A DNA stretch of 64,000 nt from Agromyces protaetiae (GTDB taxonomy: Bacteria > Actinomycetota > Actinomycetes > Actinomycetales > Microbacteriaceae). Below, one piece after another: positions 8,939-18,356 of the stretch. Each line of letters begins with the position of its first letter. Position 1 is the first letter of the stretch. The notes beneath the pieces were generated by a model that did not search any database, was not told the DNA's origin, and worked only from the letters and a program-made list of their open reading frames with translations. A program made the position numbers and the translations under genes. Location: NCBI RefSeq assembly GCF_030866785.1, contig NZ_CP133018.1:2356001-2420000 (forward strand). Direction: 5' to 3'.

Positions 8939-9412
8939 CTACTCGACCGGCCGCGCCGGGAGCCGTCCGTGTTCGGCTCTGAGGGCCTCGATCGCCGACT
9001 CGAAGTCGTCGAGCGACTCGAACGCCTGGTAGACGCTGGCGAACCGCAGGTACGCCACCTCGTCGAGCTCGCGGAGCGGCGGCAGGATCGCGAGGCCGAT
9101 GTCGTTCGCCTCGATCTGCGACGCGCCGGTCGAGCGGATCGTCTCTTCCACCCGCTGCGCGAGGACCGCCAGGTCGGCGTCGGTGACCGGGCGCCCCTGG
9201 CACGCCTTCCGCACGCCGAGCACGACCTTCTCGCGGCTGAACGGCTCGACGACACCGCTGCGCTTGATCACCGACAGGCTCGCGGTCTCGGTCGTGGAGA
9301 ACCGTCCGCCGCACTCGGGGCATTGGCGACGTCGCCGGATCGAGAGACCGTCGTCGCTCGTGCGCGAGTCGATGACCCGTGAATCGGGGTGACGGCAGAA
9401 GGGGCAGTACAT
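8939..9412 (-). CDS. nrdR: Transcriptional repressor NrdR
   Basis: Repressor of ribonucleotide reductase genes; it senses (d)ATP through an ATP-cone. The protein (157 aa) has an N-terminal zinc ribbon with Cys3, Cys6, Cys31 and Cys34 ([16 protein letters not shown] ... CPECGGRF), then the ATP-cone starting [20 protein letters not shown]. Full length. A -10-like TAGGCT (9427-9422) lies 9 nt before the ATG, so it may have its own promoter with a very short leader in addition to readthrough from hisD, which ends 12 nt upstream. No nrd genes are in the window. Confidence 0.96.
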   Translation of the reverse strand: MYCPFCRHPDSRVIDSRTSDDGLSIRRRRQCPECGGRFSTTETASLSVIKRSGVVEPFSREKVVLGVRKACQGRPVTDADLAVLAQRVEETIRSTGASQIEANDIGLAILPPLRELDEVAYLRFASVYQAFESLDDFESAIEALRAEHGRLPARPVE

Positions 9413-9424
9413 GGTGGCCCCAGC

Positions 9425-10768
9425 CTACCCGCGCGCTGCGCGCGGGGACTCGCCCGCACGCTCCGCCGTGAAGCGCGCCGTGACCGCCTCGCCGTGCGCG
9501 GGCAGGTCTTCTTCGGCCGACAGTGCGGCGATCACCGGGGCGACCTCGCGGAGCGCCGGCTCGTCGTACCGGACGACCTGCTGCGGGCGCAGGAAGGTCG
9601 CGGCCGAGAGGCCGGACACGTAGCGGGCGGTGCCCCCGGTCGGCAGGACGTGGTTGGAGCCGGCCGCGTAGTCGCCGAGGCTCACCGGCGAGTAGGGACC
9701 GACGAAGATCGCGCCGGCGTTGTCGATGCGCGTGAGCACGGCCTCCGCGTCGGCCACCTGGATCTCGAGGTGCTCGGGCCCGAAGGCGTTCGCGAAGGCG
9801 GCGGCCTGCTCGAGGTCGTCGACCAGCACGACGGCCGATTGCGGCCCGGTGATCGACTGGCGCACGCGAGCGGCGTGCCGGGTGCCCGCGACCCGCTCGG
9901 CGAGCCGGCCGGCGACGGCCTGGGCCAGCTCGACGGAGTCGGTCACGAGCACGGCTGCGGCGAGCTCATCGTGCTCGGCCTGGCTTACGAGATCGGCCGC
10001 GACGAAGTCGGCGTCGGCGGTGCCGTCGGCGATCACGAGGATGTCGGTGGGCCCGGCCTCAGCATCGATGCCGGTGACGCCGGCGACGAGACGCTTGGCG
10101 GCGGCCACGAAGACGTTGCCCGGCCCGGTGACCCGCTGCACGGGCTCGAGCCCGATGTCGGGCACGCCGTACGCGAACGCGCCGATCGCGCCGGCGCCGC
10201 CCATCGCGTAGACCTCGTCGATGCCGAGCAGCGCCGCGACGCCCGCGACGGTCGGGTGGACCCGGCCGCCGTGGTCGGCCTGGGGTGGCGAGGCGAGGGC
10301 GATCGACCGCACGCCGGCGACCTGGGCGGGCACGACGTTCATGACGACGCTCGAGGGGTACACGGCCTTGCCGCCCGGCACGTAGAGGCCGACTCGGGCG
10401 ACGGGCTGCCACCGTTGCTCGATCACCGCGCCCGGCGCGAGCACCGTCGTCTGGGCCGCGGGCACCTGCGCGAGGCTCGCCGCCCGCACGCGCTCGATCG
10501 TCGCCTCGATCGCCGCGCGGACCTCCGGGTCGAGCGCGACGAGGGCGGCGGCCAGCTCATCGGCCGGGACGCGGATCGTCGCGGGGCGTGCCCGGTCGAA
10601 CCGTTCGGCCTGGTCGAGGAGCGCCTGCTCGCCGTGCGCACGCACCGCATCGATGAGCTCGCGCGCGGGCTCGAGCGCGGCCTGCACGTCGGTCGCCGCC
10701 CGCGGCACGAGGCCGAGCAGCTCGGAGGGGGTCGGACGGGTCCCGCGGAGATCGATGGTGCGCAGCAT
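9425..10768 (-). CDS. hisD: Histidinol dehydrogenase
   Basis: Last two oxidation steps of histidine synthesis, converting histidinol to histidine with NAD and zinc. The protein (447 aa) starts MLRTIDLRGTRPTPSELLG and carries YVPGGKAVYPSSVVMNVVPA, VTGPGNVFVAAAKRLV, EAGPTDILVIADGTAD, the zinc-binding QAEHDELA and FGPEHLEI. Full length. It stands without other his genes, 23 nt downstream of dnaE on the same strand. Confidence 0.97.
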   Translation of the reverse strand: MLRTIDLRGTRPTPSELLGLVPRAATDVQAALEPARELIDAVRAHGEQALLDQAERFDRARPATIRVPADELAAALVALDPEVRAAIEATIERVRAASLAQVPAAQTTVLAPGAVIEQRWQPVARVGLYVPGGKAVYPSSVVMNVVPAQVAGVRSIALASPPQADHGGRVHPTVAGVAALLGIDEVYAMGGAGAIGAFAYGVPDIGLEPVQRVTGPGNVFVAAAKRLVAGVTGIDAEAGPTDILVIADGTADADFVAADLVSQAEHDELAAAVLVTDSVELAQAVAGRLAERVAGTRHAARVRQSITGPQSAVVLVDDLEQAAAFANAFGPEHLEIQVADAEAVLTRIDNAGAIFVGPYSPVSLGDYAAGSNHVLPTGGTARYVSGLSAATFLRPQQVVRYDEPALREVAPVIAALSAEEDLPAHGEAVTARFTAERAGESPRAARG

Positions 10769-10791
10769 GATGCGTCAAGCGTACCGAGCGC

Positions 10792-13700
10792 TCAGGTGAG
10801 ACAGCCCGGACCGAGCAGGCTCTTCAGCTCGCCGTAGAAGTCCGCGGTGACCCGCACGGGGTAGGGCACCTCGAACACGCGGGCGGCCTGCCCCTTCGTG
10901 AGTTTCAGCCGGACCTCGGTGTCGCCACGGTGCCGACTGAGCACCTCGCCGAGCGCCGAGATCGTCTCGGTCGTGGCGCGCACGTCGGGCATGGAGATCA
11001 TGACCGGCCCGCTCTCGTCGCTCTGTCCGAACTCGGGCGTCATCACGCTGTACGCGTGCAGGTTCATACCGTCGTCGCGCATGCTGACCCGGCCGCGGAC
11101 CACGGCGATCGAGTCGGCGACGAGGCCTGGCGCGAACTCCTGGTAGGCCTTGCCCATGAACATCACGGTGATCGAGCCGGAGAAGTCCTCGACCTCGATC
11201 ATGCCGTACTGGTTGCCGGACTGGCGTGCCACCCGATGCTGGACGCTCGTCACGAGCCCCGCGACCGTGACGGTGTCGCCGTCTTGCGTGGCGTCGGACG
11301 AGGTGAGGTCGAGAATGGTCGTCGAGGCGTGCTTCGCGAGCGGCGCCTCGAGGCCGTCGAGCGGATGCTCGGACACGTACAGGCCGAGCATCTCGCGCTC
11401 GAAGGCGAGCTTCTGCTTCTTCGCCCATTCGGGCCGCTCGGGCACCGGCGAGGGCGCCGCCTCGCGTTCATGATCTTCGAACAGGCTGTCGAAGTCGAAG
11501 CCGACATCGCCGTTCTCGGCGGCCCGCTTCTCCTTGACCGCCGACTCGACCGCGGACTCGTGGATCTCGACGAGCGAACGCCGGGTGTGCCCGAGCGAGT
11601 CGAATGCGCCGGCCTTCACGAGCGACTCGACGGTGCGCTTGTTCGCGACCTGGATCGGCACCTTCTTCAAGAAGTCGTGGAACGTCTCGAATCGCCCCTC
11701 GGTGTCGCGCGCCGCGCGGATCGCGTCGACGACGTTGAACCCGACGTTGCGGACCGCGCCGAGCCCGAAGCGGATGTCGTCGCCGACGGCCGCGAAGAAC
11801 CCGATCGACTCGTTGACGTCGGGCGGCAGCACCTTGATGCCCATCCGCCGACACTCGTTGAGGTAGAGCGCGAGCTTGTCGCGCGCGTCGCCCACGCTCG
11901 TGAGCAGCGCGGCCATGTACTCGGCAGGGTAGTGCGCCTTGAGGTACGCGGTCCAGTAGCTGAGCACGCCGTAGGCGGCCGAGTGCGCCTTGTTGAAGGC
12001 GTAGTCGGAGAAGGGCAGCAGGATGTCCCAGAGCATCTTGATCGCGGCCTCGGAGTAGCCGTTGGCGATCATGCCGCCCGAGAAGCCCTCGTACTGCTTG
12101 TCGAGCTCGGACTTCTTCTTCTTGCCCATGGCGCGGCGCAGGATGTCGGCCTGACCGAGCGAGAACCCCGCCACCTTCTGCGCGATCGCCATGACCTGCT
12201 CCTGATAGATGATCAGGCCGTAGCTCGTGTCGAGGATGTCCTTCAGCGGTTCGGCGAGCTCGGGGTGGATCGGGGTGATCTCTTGCAGGCCGTTCTTGCG
12301 CAGGGCGTAGTTGATGTGCGAGTTCGCGCCCATGGGGCCCGGCCGGTAGAGCGCGATGACGGCCGAGATGTCTTCGAAGTTGTCGGGCTTCATCTGACGG
12401 AGGAGCGAACGCATGGGCCCGCCGTCCAGCTGGAACACGCCGAGCGTGTCGCCCCGCGACAGCAGTTCGTACGCCGCGCGATCGTCGAGATCGAGGTCTT
12501 CGAGCACGGGCCGGAACCCGCGGTTGGCCTCGATGTTGTCGAGCGCGTCGTCGATGATCGTGAGGTTGCGGAGCCCGAGGAAGTCCATCTTGATCAGGCC
12601 GAGCGACTCGCACGCGGGGTAGTCGAACTGCGTGACGATCTGGCCGTCCTGCTCGCGCTTCATGATCGGGATGATGTCGATCAACGGGTCGCTCGACATG
12701 ATGACGCCGGCCGCGTGCACGCCCCACTGGCGCTTCAGGTTCTCGAGGCCGAGCGCCGTCTCGAAGACCGTCTTCGCCTCGGCGTCGGTCTCGATGAGCG
12801 CACGGATGTCGCCGGCCTCTTTGTACCGGGGGTGGTCCTTGTCGAGGATGCCGGACAGCGGGATGTCTTTGCCCATGACGGCCGCGGGCATGGCCTTGGT
12901 GAGCTTCTCCCCCATGCCGAACGGGAAGCCCAGCACGCGGCTCGAGTCCTTCAGCGCCTGCTTGGCCTTGATCGTGCCATAGGTGACGATCTGCGCGACG
13001 CGTTCCTCGCCGTACTTCTCGGTGACGTACTTGATCACCTCGCCGCGACGACGCTCGTCGAAGTCCACGTCGAAGTCGGGCATCGAGACGCGGTCGGGGT
13101 TCAGGAACCGCTCGAAGATGAGTCCGTGCTGGAGCGGATCGAGGTCGGTGATCTTCATCGCGTACGCGGCCATGGACCCGGCTCCGGACCCGCGACCGGG
13201 CCCCACGCGGATGCCGTTGTTCTTGGACCAGTTGATGAAGTCGGCGACCACGAGGAAGTAGCCGGGGAAGCCCATCTGGCTGATGACGCCGGTCTCGTAG
13301 TCCGCCTGCTTGCGAACATCTGCGGGGATGCCGTCGGGGTACCGGTCGTGCAGGCCGCGCTCGACCTCCTTGATGAACCAGCTCTCTTCGTTCTCGCCCT
13401 CGGGCACCGGGAAGCGCGGCATGTAGTTCGCGCTGGTGTTGAACTGGACGTCGCACCGCTCGGCGATCGCGAGCGTGTTGTCGCACGCTTCGGGATGGTC
13501 GCGGAACACGTGGCGCATCTCGGCCGCCGACTTCAGGTAGAACTCGTCGGCGTCGAACTTGAACCGATTCGGGTCGTCGAGCGTCGAGCCCGACTGCACG
13601 CAGAGCAGCGCCGCGTGACTCTTCGCGTCGTGCGCGTGCGTGTAGTGCAGGTCGTTCGTGGCGACGAGCGGCAGCGAGAGGTCTTTCGCGAGCCGCAGCA

Positions 13701-14310
13701 GGTCGTCCATGATGCGCTTCTCGATGCCGAGCCCGTGGTCCATGATCTCGGCGAAGTAGTTGTCGGCGCCGAAGATGTCGCGGAAGTCGGCGGCGGCCTT
13801 GACCGCCTCGTCGTACTGGCCGAGCCGGAGTCTGGTCTGCACCTCGCCCGACGGGCAGCCGGTCGTGGCGATGAGGCCCTTCGAGTAGGTCTGCAGCAGC
13901 TCACGGTCCATGCGCGGCTTGAAGTAGTACCCCTCGATCGACGCGCGGCTCGAGAGCCGGAAGAGGTTGTGCATGCCCTCTGTCGTCTCCGACAGCAGCG
14001 TCATGTGCGTGTACGCGCCAGAGCCGGAGACGTCGTCACCGCCACCGTTGCCCCACCGGATACGCGTCTTGTCGCTGCGGTGGGTGCCCGGCGTGACGTA
14101 GGCCTCGGTGCCGATGATGGGCTTGATGCCGGCGTCGGTCGCCTGCTTCCAGAAGTCGTAGGCGCCGAACACGTTGCCGTGGTCGGTCACCGCGACGGCC
14201 GGCATGCCCTCGGCGACGGCCGCCTTCATGAGCTCGCCCACCCGGGCCGCACCGTCGAGCATCGAGTACTCGGAATGGACGTGCAGATGAACGAAGGAAT
14301 CGGCGGCCAC
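10792..14310 (-). CDS. dnaE: DNA polymerase III alpha subunit
   Basis: Replicative DNA polymerase catalytic subunit (1172 aa), DnaE1 type. It begins with the PHP domain (FVHLHVHSEYSMLDG, AVTDHGNVFGAYDFW). The polymerase active site is seen as PDFDVDFDERRRGEV with the glycine-rich VGPGRGSGAGSMAAYA before it. Further on are the fingers (AYNFNK-type segment DYAFNKAHSAAYGVLSYWTA), a helix-hairpin-helix region and a C-terminal OB fold (VTVAGLVTSVQHRVARQSG). The reading frame stays open far upstream, but GTG 14310 is the start: AAGGAG lies 4 nt before it and the PHP domain begins at once. Normal length for actinobacteria. Confidence 0.97.
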   Translation of the reverse strand: MAADSFVHLHVHSEYSMLDGAARVGELMKAAVAEGMPAVAVTDHGNVFGAYDFWKQATDAGIKPIIGTEAYVTPGTHRSDKTRIRWGNGGGDDVSGSGAYTHMTLLSETTEGMHNLFRLSSRASIEGYYFKPRMDRELLQTYSKGLIATTGCPSGEVQTRLRLGQYDEAVKAAADFRDIFGADNYFAEIMDHGLGIEKRIMDDLLRLAKDLSLPLVATNDLHYTHAHDAKSHAALLCVQSGSTLDDPNRFKFDADEFYLKSAAEMRHVFRDHPEACDNTLAIAERCDVQFNTSANYMPRFPVPEGENEESWFIKEVERGLHDRYPDGIPADVRKQADYETGVISQMGFPGYFLVVADFINWSKNNGIRVGPGRGSGAGSMAAYAMKITDLDPLQHGLIFERFLNPDRVSMPDFDVDFDERRRGEVIKYVTEKYGEERVAQIVTYGTIKAKQALKDSSRVLGFPFGMGEKLTKAMPAAVMGKDIPLSGILDKDHPRYKEAGDIRALIETDAEAKTVFETALGLENLKRQWGVHAAGVIMSSDPLIDIIPIMKREQDGQIVTQFDYPACESLGLIKMDFLGLRNLTIIDDALDNIEANRGFRPVLEDLDLDDRAAYELLSRGDTLGVFQLDGGPMRSLLRQMKPDNFEDISAVIALYRPGPMGANSHINYALRKNGLQEITPIHPELAEPLKDILDTSYGLIIYQEQVMAIAQKVAGFSLGQADILRRAMGKKKKSELDKQYEGFSGGMIANGYSEAAIKMLWDILLPFSDYAFNKAHSAAYGVLSYWTAYLKAHYPAEYMAALLTSVGDARDKLALYLNECRRMGIKVLPPDVNESIGFFAAVGDDIRFGLGAVRNVGFNVVDAIRAARDTEGRFETFHDFLKKVPIQVANKRTVESLVKAGAFDSLGHTRRSLVEIHESAVESAVKEKRAAENGDVGFDFDSLFEDHEREAAPSPVPERPEWAKKQKLAFEREMLGLYVSEHPLDGLEAPLAKHASTTILDLTSSDATQDGDTVTVAGLVTSVQHRVARQSGNQYGMIEVEDFSGSITVMFMGKAYQEFAPGLVADSIAVVRGRVSMRDDGMNLHAYSVMTPEFGQSDESGPVMISMPDVRATTETISALGEVLSRHRGDTEVRLKLTKGQAARVFEVPYPVRVTADFYGELKSLLGPGCLT

Positions 14311-14385
14311 GGAACTCCTTGGGCGGTGCTGAGGGGTGGTGCGAACGGATGGTTCGGGGGCGTGTGCTGCGAGTCTAAGCGCACC

Positions 14386-14414
14386 CGCCGACACGAGCGG
14401 ATGCCTCGTCGGCG
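14386..14414 (-). terminator. Hairpin downstream of rluD
   Basis: Arms 14405-14414 and 14386-14397 pair (CTCGTCGGCG with CGCCGACACGAG, one bulged base) around a 7-nt loop. It lies 10 nt past the pseudouridine synthase stop and before dnaE. No U-run follows, as is usual in actinobacteria. The loop and one arm contain a copy of the recurrent 11-mer CGGATGCCTCG. Confidence 0.5.
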
Positions 14415-14423
14415 AGCCCGCGC

Positions 14424-15344
14424 TCAGTCGCCGCTGAGCAGATCGAGCGCACGCTGCAGGTCGGCCGGGTAGTCGCTCGTGAACACGGCCCACTCCCCCG
14501 TGCCGGGGTGCACGAACCCGAGCTCGCGCGCGTGCAGCCACTGCCGGCCGAGCCCGAGTCGCTCGCTCAACCTGGGGTCGGCGCCGTACATGGCGTCGCC
14601 CGCGCAGGGGTGCCGCTGCGCGGCCATGTGCACGCGGATCTGGTGGGTGCGGCCGGTCTCGAGGTGGATCTCGAGCAGCGACGCGTATGGGAACGCTTCG
14701 ATCGTCTCGTAGTGGGTCACGGCGTGCTTGCCGTCGGCCGTGACCGCGAACTTCCAGTCCGAGCGGGGGTGCCGGCCGACCGGTGCGTCGATCGTGCCCG
14801 AGAGCGGGTCGGGATGCCCCTGGACGACGGCGTGGTAGATCTTCTCGACCTCGCGGTCGTGGAACGCCCGCTTCAGCGCCGTGTAGGCGCGCTCGGACTT
14901 CGCGACGACCATGAGCCCGCTGGTGCCGGCGTCGAGCCGGTGCACGACGCCCTGTCGCTCGGGTGCGCCCGATGTGGAGATGCGGAACCCGGCGGCGGCC
15001 AGTGCCCCCACGACGGTCGGTCCCGTCCATCCGACGGACGGATGCGCGGCGACGCCCGCCGGCTTGTCGACGACGACCAGGTCGTCGTCGTCGTGCACGA
15101 TGCCGAGGTCGGGCACGGCGATCGCCTCGACCTCGAGCGGCCGGGGCGGCTCCCAGCTCACGTCGAGCCACGCCCCCGCGTGCAGGCGATCGGACTTGTC
15201 GACGACGCGGCCGTCGACGAGCACGCCGCCGGCGGTCGCGACGTCGGCCGCTTGCGTCCGGCTGAACCCCAACAGCTTCGCGAGGCCCGCATCGACGCGG
15301 GCGCCCTCGAGCCCGTCTGGGACGGGAAGCGCGCGATGCTCCAT
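14424..15344 (-). CDS. RluA-family pseudouridine synthase (RluD-like)
   Basis: RNA pseudouridine synthase of the RluA/RluD family (306 aa). It has an N-terminal S4 domain ([30 protein letters not shown]) and the catalytic motif [19 protein letters not shown], whose Asp is the nucleophile, plus [15 protein letters not shown] near the end. It lies immediately downstream of lspA, as in many bacteria. ATG 15344 is preferred because the longer in-frame start would overlap lspA. The likely target is 23S rRNA helix 69, from the family; not shown here. Confidence 0.93.
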   Translation of the reverse strand: MEHRALPVPDGLEGARVDAGLAKLLGFSRTQAADVATAGGVLVDGRVVDKSDRLHAGAWLDVSWEPPRPLEVEAIAVPDLGIVHDDDDLVVVDKPAGVAAHPSVGWTGPTVVGALAAAGFRISTSGAPERQGVVHRLDAGTSGLMVVAKSERAYTALKRAFHDREVEKIYHAVVQGHPDPLSGTIDAPVGRHPRSDWKFAVTADGKHAVTHYETIEAFPYASLLEIHLETGRTHQIRVHMAAQRHPCAGDAMYGADPRLSERLGLGRQWLHARELGFVHPGTGEWAVFTSDYPADLQRALDLLSGD

Positions 15345-15360
15345 CAGCGTGTGCCGCCCA

Positions 15361-15891
15361 TCAGGCCTCCGCCGCGGGCTGAGCCACGGGCGCCTCATCG
15401 GCCGACCGTCGCTCGCGCGAACCGTCGAGCCCGATGCCGCGGATGGTGAGGATCATGAAGAGCACCATGCTCGACACGATCGCGATGTCGGCGAGATTGT
15501 AGATCGCCGGCAGCAGCCACGGCGTCCAGATGAAGTCGATGACATGCCCGAGCCCGAAGCTCGGCTCCCGGAACAGCCGGTCGGTCAGGTTGCCGAGCAC
15601 GCCGCCCAGCAACAACCCGAACACCAGCGCCCACGCGACCGAGCGGATGCGCCGTGCGAACCACACGATGAACGTGATGACCGCTGCGGCGAGGATCGTG
15701 AAGATCCAGGTCATCCCGCTCGCGATGGAGAACGCCGCGCCCGGGTTCCTGACGAACTGCCACTGCAGCACGGTGCCGAGCACCGGAACCGCCTCGCCCT
15801 CGGTGAGGTGGGCGACGACGAGGGCCTTGCTCAGCTGATCGAGCCCGTACGCCGCGATGGCCGCCCCGAAGAGGACGGCCAACGCGGTCAC
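15361..15891 (-). CDS. lspA: Signal peptidase II (lipoprotein signal peptidase)
   Basis: Aspartic membrane protease that removes signal peptides from lipidated prolipoproteins. The protein is about 176 aa with four membrane helices. Conserved elements are [36 protein letters not shown] (first catalytic Asp region) and [12 protein letters not shown] (second catalytic Asp). GTG 15891 is chosen since upstream in-frame codons overlap wag31; a TTG at 15927 is an alternative. The C-terminus is hydrophilic. Substrates in this window would include the two binding lipoproteins. Confidence 0.92.
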   Translation of the reverse strand: MTALAVLFGAAIAAYGLDQLSKALVVAHLTEGEAVPVLGTVLQWQFVRNPGAAFSIASGMTWIFTILAAAVITFIVWFARRIRSVAWALVFGLLLGGVLGNLTDRLFREPSFGLGHVIDFIWTPWLLPAIYNLADIAIVSSMVLFMILTIRGIGLDGSRERRSADEAPVAQPAAEA

Positions 15892-15916
15892 GGTACTCGC
15901 GGCGCGAGCGCTTCGG

Positions 15917-16624
15917 TCAGCCGCCAAAGCCCTGGAACGTCGGCGACGGTGCGGCCTCGCCCTGACGGTTCGCACCCGAGCCGGAGAAGCCCTGGTTGCC
16001 CGAGACCTGGACCGGCGTCGCGGTGTCGAGCTCGCGCAGCTGGACCTCGATGTAGCTCTTGAGCTTCTGGCGGTAGTCGCGCTCGAAGACCCGCAGCTCG
16101 TCGACCCGCTTCTCGAGCGCGATGCGCTCCTGATCGAGGATGTTCATCTGCGCGCGCGACTTGGCCTCGGCCTCGGCGACGACGCGCGCCGCCGTGGCGT
16201 GGCCCTCGGCGATGAGCGCATCGCGCTTCTCGACGCCCTCGCGCACGTGCTCCTCGTGCAGCCGGCGGGCCAGCTGCAGCAGGTTCGTGGTGCTGGTCTG
16301 CTCGTCGATCTCGGACTGCGGCGTGGCCTGCTGGGTGGGCACGGCCACGGTGGGCGGCGGCGCGGCCGGCTCAGCGTAGGCCGTGGCGGGCGTCGGCGCC
16401 GAGACGGCCGGCGCCGGCGCGACCGGGGCCGTGCGCGACGAGTCGCCGCCGCGCGCCTCGGCGGCAGCGAGCCGCTGGCGCAGCTCCTCGTTCTCCTGGT
16501 TCAGGCGGCGCAGCTCGACGACCACCTCGTCGAGGAAGTCGTCGACCTCGTCCTGGTCGTAGCCCTCGCGGAACTTCGTTGCCTGGAAGCGCTTGTTGAC
16601 CACATCTTCCGGAGTTAGCGCCAT
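15917..16624 (-). CDS. wag31: DivIVA/Wag31 polar growth scaffold
   Basis: Coiled-coil protein that marks cell poles and septa and organises apical wall growth in actinobacteria (235 aa). It begins MALTPEDVVNKRFQATKFRE, the DivIVA membrane-binding N-terminus, followed by DQDEVDDFLDEVVVELRRL and a coiled coil. A Pro/Ala-rich linker (PVAPAPAVSAPTPATA) and a second long coiled coil follow. The tail is Gln/Gly-rich. GAGGG lies 8 nt before the ATG. It is placed between yggT and lspA at the end of the dcw cluster. Wag31 of mycobacteria is a Ser/Thr kinase target; whether that holds here is unknown. Confidence 0.96.
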   Translation of the reverse strand: MALTPEDVVNKRFQATKFREGYDQDEVDDFLDEVVVELRRLNQENEELRQRLAAAEARGGDSSRTAPVAPAPAVSAPTPATAYAEPAAPPPTVAVPTQQATPQSEIDEQTSTTNLLQLARRLHEEHVREGVEKRDALIAEGHATAARVVAEAEAKSRAQMNILDQERIALEKRVDELRVFERDYRQKLKSYIEVQLRELDTATPVQVSGNQGFSGSGANRQGEAAPSPTFQGFGG

Positions 16625-16760
16625 GGCTGCAACCCTCACATCTGTCGAACGGTTCGGAACGGATTTGCTCACGATATCAGCCTCGCCCGGTGGGTCGCAG
16701 TGCGTGCGGTCGCACCGGGTCACGCTCGCAGCAGATCGTCAGGCGCCCGGTGGGCACACG

Positions 16761-17081
16761 TCAGGCGGCGGCGACGGCCGTGGCCGCCGACAGCCCGGAG
16801 ACGATGGTCATCAGCACGATGACCACGAGCATGGCGAGGCTCCAGCCCAGATCCAGCGCGATCTGCCCGATGCGGATCGGCGGCACGAGCCGCCTGAAGA
16901 ACCGCACGGGCGGGTCGGTGACGGTGTACACCAGCTCGACGACGACCAGCCAGAACCCGGTCGGCCGCCAGTGCCGGTTGAAGGTTCGGACCAGGTCGAG
17001 CACGAAGCGCGCCCACATGACGAAGAAATAGATCAGGAGGAGCGTCGAGAGGATGCTCCAGACGACCGAAAGTGCTCCCAC
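16761..17081 (-). CDS. YggT-family membrane protein
   Basis: Small membrane protein (106 aa) with two YggT-type hydrophobic hairpins: LSVVWSILSTLLLIYFFVMW near the start and LGWSLAMLVVIVLMTIV near the end, joined by the conserved loop containing TDPPVRFFRRLVPP. The family is found next to sepF and divIVA in Gram-positive bacteria and is thought to act in envelope or division functions, but its biochemical role is not established. The GTG start lies 11 nt after the sepF stop. Confidence 0.9.
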   Translation of the reverse strand: MGALSVVWSILSTLLLIYFFVMWARFVLDLVRTFNRHWRPTGFWLVVVELVYTVTDPPVRFFRRLVPPIRIGQIALDLGWSLAMLVVIVLMTIVSGLSAATAVAAA

Positions 17082-17092
17082 GACGGGAGAGT

Positions 17093-17587
17093 CTACGCGT
17101 GTGCGAAGAACGTCGCGTCCGCGTCGCCCTCGCCGCTGCCGGTTTCGCCCGAGACGACCACGTGCGCCGGTGACAGCAGGAACACCTTGCTCGTCACGCG
17201 CTCGATCTTGCCGTGCAGGCCCTGCGACAGGCCGCTGGCGAAGTCGATGAGGCGCCGAGCGTCGTTGTCGGACATCTGCGACAGGTTGATGATCACCGGC
17301 ACGCCCTCGCGGAACGACTCGGCGATGACCTGGGCGTCGCGGTACTGGCGCGGGTGGACCGTGAGGATCTCGTTCATATCCGCCTGCAGGGTCGTGGGGA
17401 CGGGCTGCGGCTGCGACTTCCGCAGCGGCGTCACTGCGGCGCCGCCCTTGGGGGCGGGTGCGGCCTGGACGACGGGCGCGGGCGCGGGCTGGCTCGCGGC
17501 CGGGGCGTGCGCCTGCGGCGTCTCGGCCTCGAGTTCCTCGTCGGCGAGTCCGAGGTAGACCATCGTCTTCTTCAGCGGGTTCGACAT
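17093..17587 (-). CDS. sepF: Cell division protein SepF
   Basis: Membrane-tethering partner of FtsZ, essential in actinobacteria where FtsA is missing. The protein (164 aa) begins [18 protein letters not shown], the amphipathic membrane-binding helix, has a Pro/Ala-rich linker, and ends with the SepF core ([59 protein letters not shown]). GGAGGG-like sequence precedes the ATG. It sits between yggS and yggT. Confidence 0.95.
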   Translation of the reverse strand: MSNPLKKTMVYLGLADEELEAETPQAHAPAASQPAPAPVVQAAPAPKGGAAVTPLRKSQPQPVPTTLQADMNEILTVHPRQYRDAQVIAESFREGVPVIINLSQMSDNDARRLIDFASGLSQGLHGKIERVTSKVFLLSPAHVVVSGETGSGEGDADATFFAHA

Positions 17588-17630
17588 CGCTGCCCTCCGT
17601 GGTTCGTGAAAATCTGTTTCGAGGCTAACC

Positions 17631-18356
17631 TCAGGCGGGCCGATTCCCCGTGATTGCCGTGCCGATGCGAAGGTGTGTCGCGCCTTCGAGAATCGCGTCG
17701 CGGTAGTCGTGGCTCATGCCCATCGACAGCGCACCTGCGTCGGGCGCGAGCCGGCGGACCCGTTCGGAGAGCTCACGAACGCGCGCGAACTCGGGTCGGG
17801 CGGGGACACCGAGCGGTGCGACCGCCATCAGGCCGCGCAGCCGCAGCCCCGGCGTGGCCAGTACGCGCTCGACGAGCGCGTCGAGCTCGCCGGGCGCGAC
17901 GCCGCCCCGCCCGGGATCGTCCGTCAGGTTCACCTGGACGAACGCGTCGACGGATGCCTCGTCGGAGCGCAGCGCGTCGACGAGCGCCGCACGGTCGACC
18001 GAGTGGATCGCACTCGCGTACGCGCGCACCTGTCGCGCCTTCTTGCTCTGCAGCTGCCCGACGAAGTGCCAGCGGAGATCGGGCCAGCTGGGCCCGAGCT
18101 CGGCGGCCTTCGCCTGGGCCTCCTGATGGCGGTTCTCGCCGACATCGCCGACGCCGAGCGCGGCGAGCTCGGCGACGAGCGAGGCGGGGTGGAACTTGGT
18201 CACAACGATCGTCGTGATCTCCTCGGCGCTGCGGCCGGCCTCCGCCGCGGCATCCGCCACGCCCTCGCGCACCCGCGCGAGCCGTCCGCCGAGCCCGCCC
18301 GGCTCACCCGGCCCGCCCGCCTGGGCGGGCCCGGTCGTCGGCGGCTCGGTGGTCAC
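17631..18356 (-). CDS. PLP homeostasis protein (YggS/PROSC family)
   Basis: Pyridoxal phosphate-binding TIM-barrel protein of the YggS/PLPBP family (241 aa), without known enzymatic reaction and linked to vitamin B6 balance. The PLP lysine is Lys54 in [10 protein letters not shown]. Also seen are [40 protein letters not shown] and the C-terminal [23 protein letters not shown]. The first 22 residues are a Gly/Pro-rich extension. The GTG start overlaps the ftsZ stop (GTGA), a coupling common in actinobacteria. Confidence 0.93.
   Translation of the reverse strand: MTTEPPTTGPAQAGGPGEPGGLGGRLARVREGVADAAAEAGRSAEEITTIVVTKFHPASLVAELAALGVGDVGENRHQEAQAKAAELGPSWPDLRWHFVGQLQSKKARQVRAYASAIHSVDRAALVDALRSDEASVDAFVQVNLTDDPGRGGVAPGELDALVERVLATPGLRLRGLMAVAPLGVPARPEFARVRELSERVRRLAPDAGALSMGMSHDYRDAILEGATHLRIGTAITGNRPA

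Noticed and set aside
10930-14472. 1180-codon open frame antisense to dnaE
   Set aside because: It mirrors the third-position GC pattern of dnaE, has no recognisable domain (charged, low-complexity translation), and no ribosome site. A GC-rich shadow frame.
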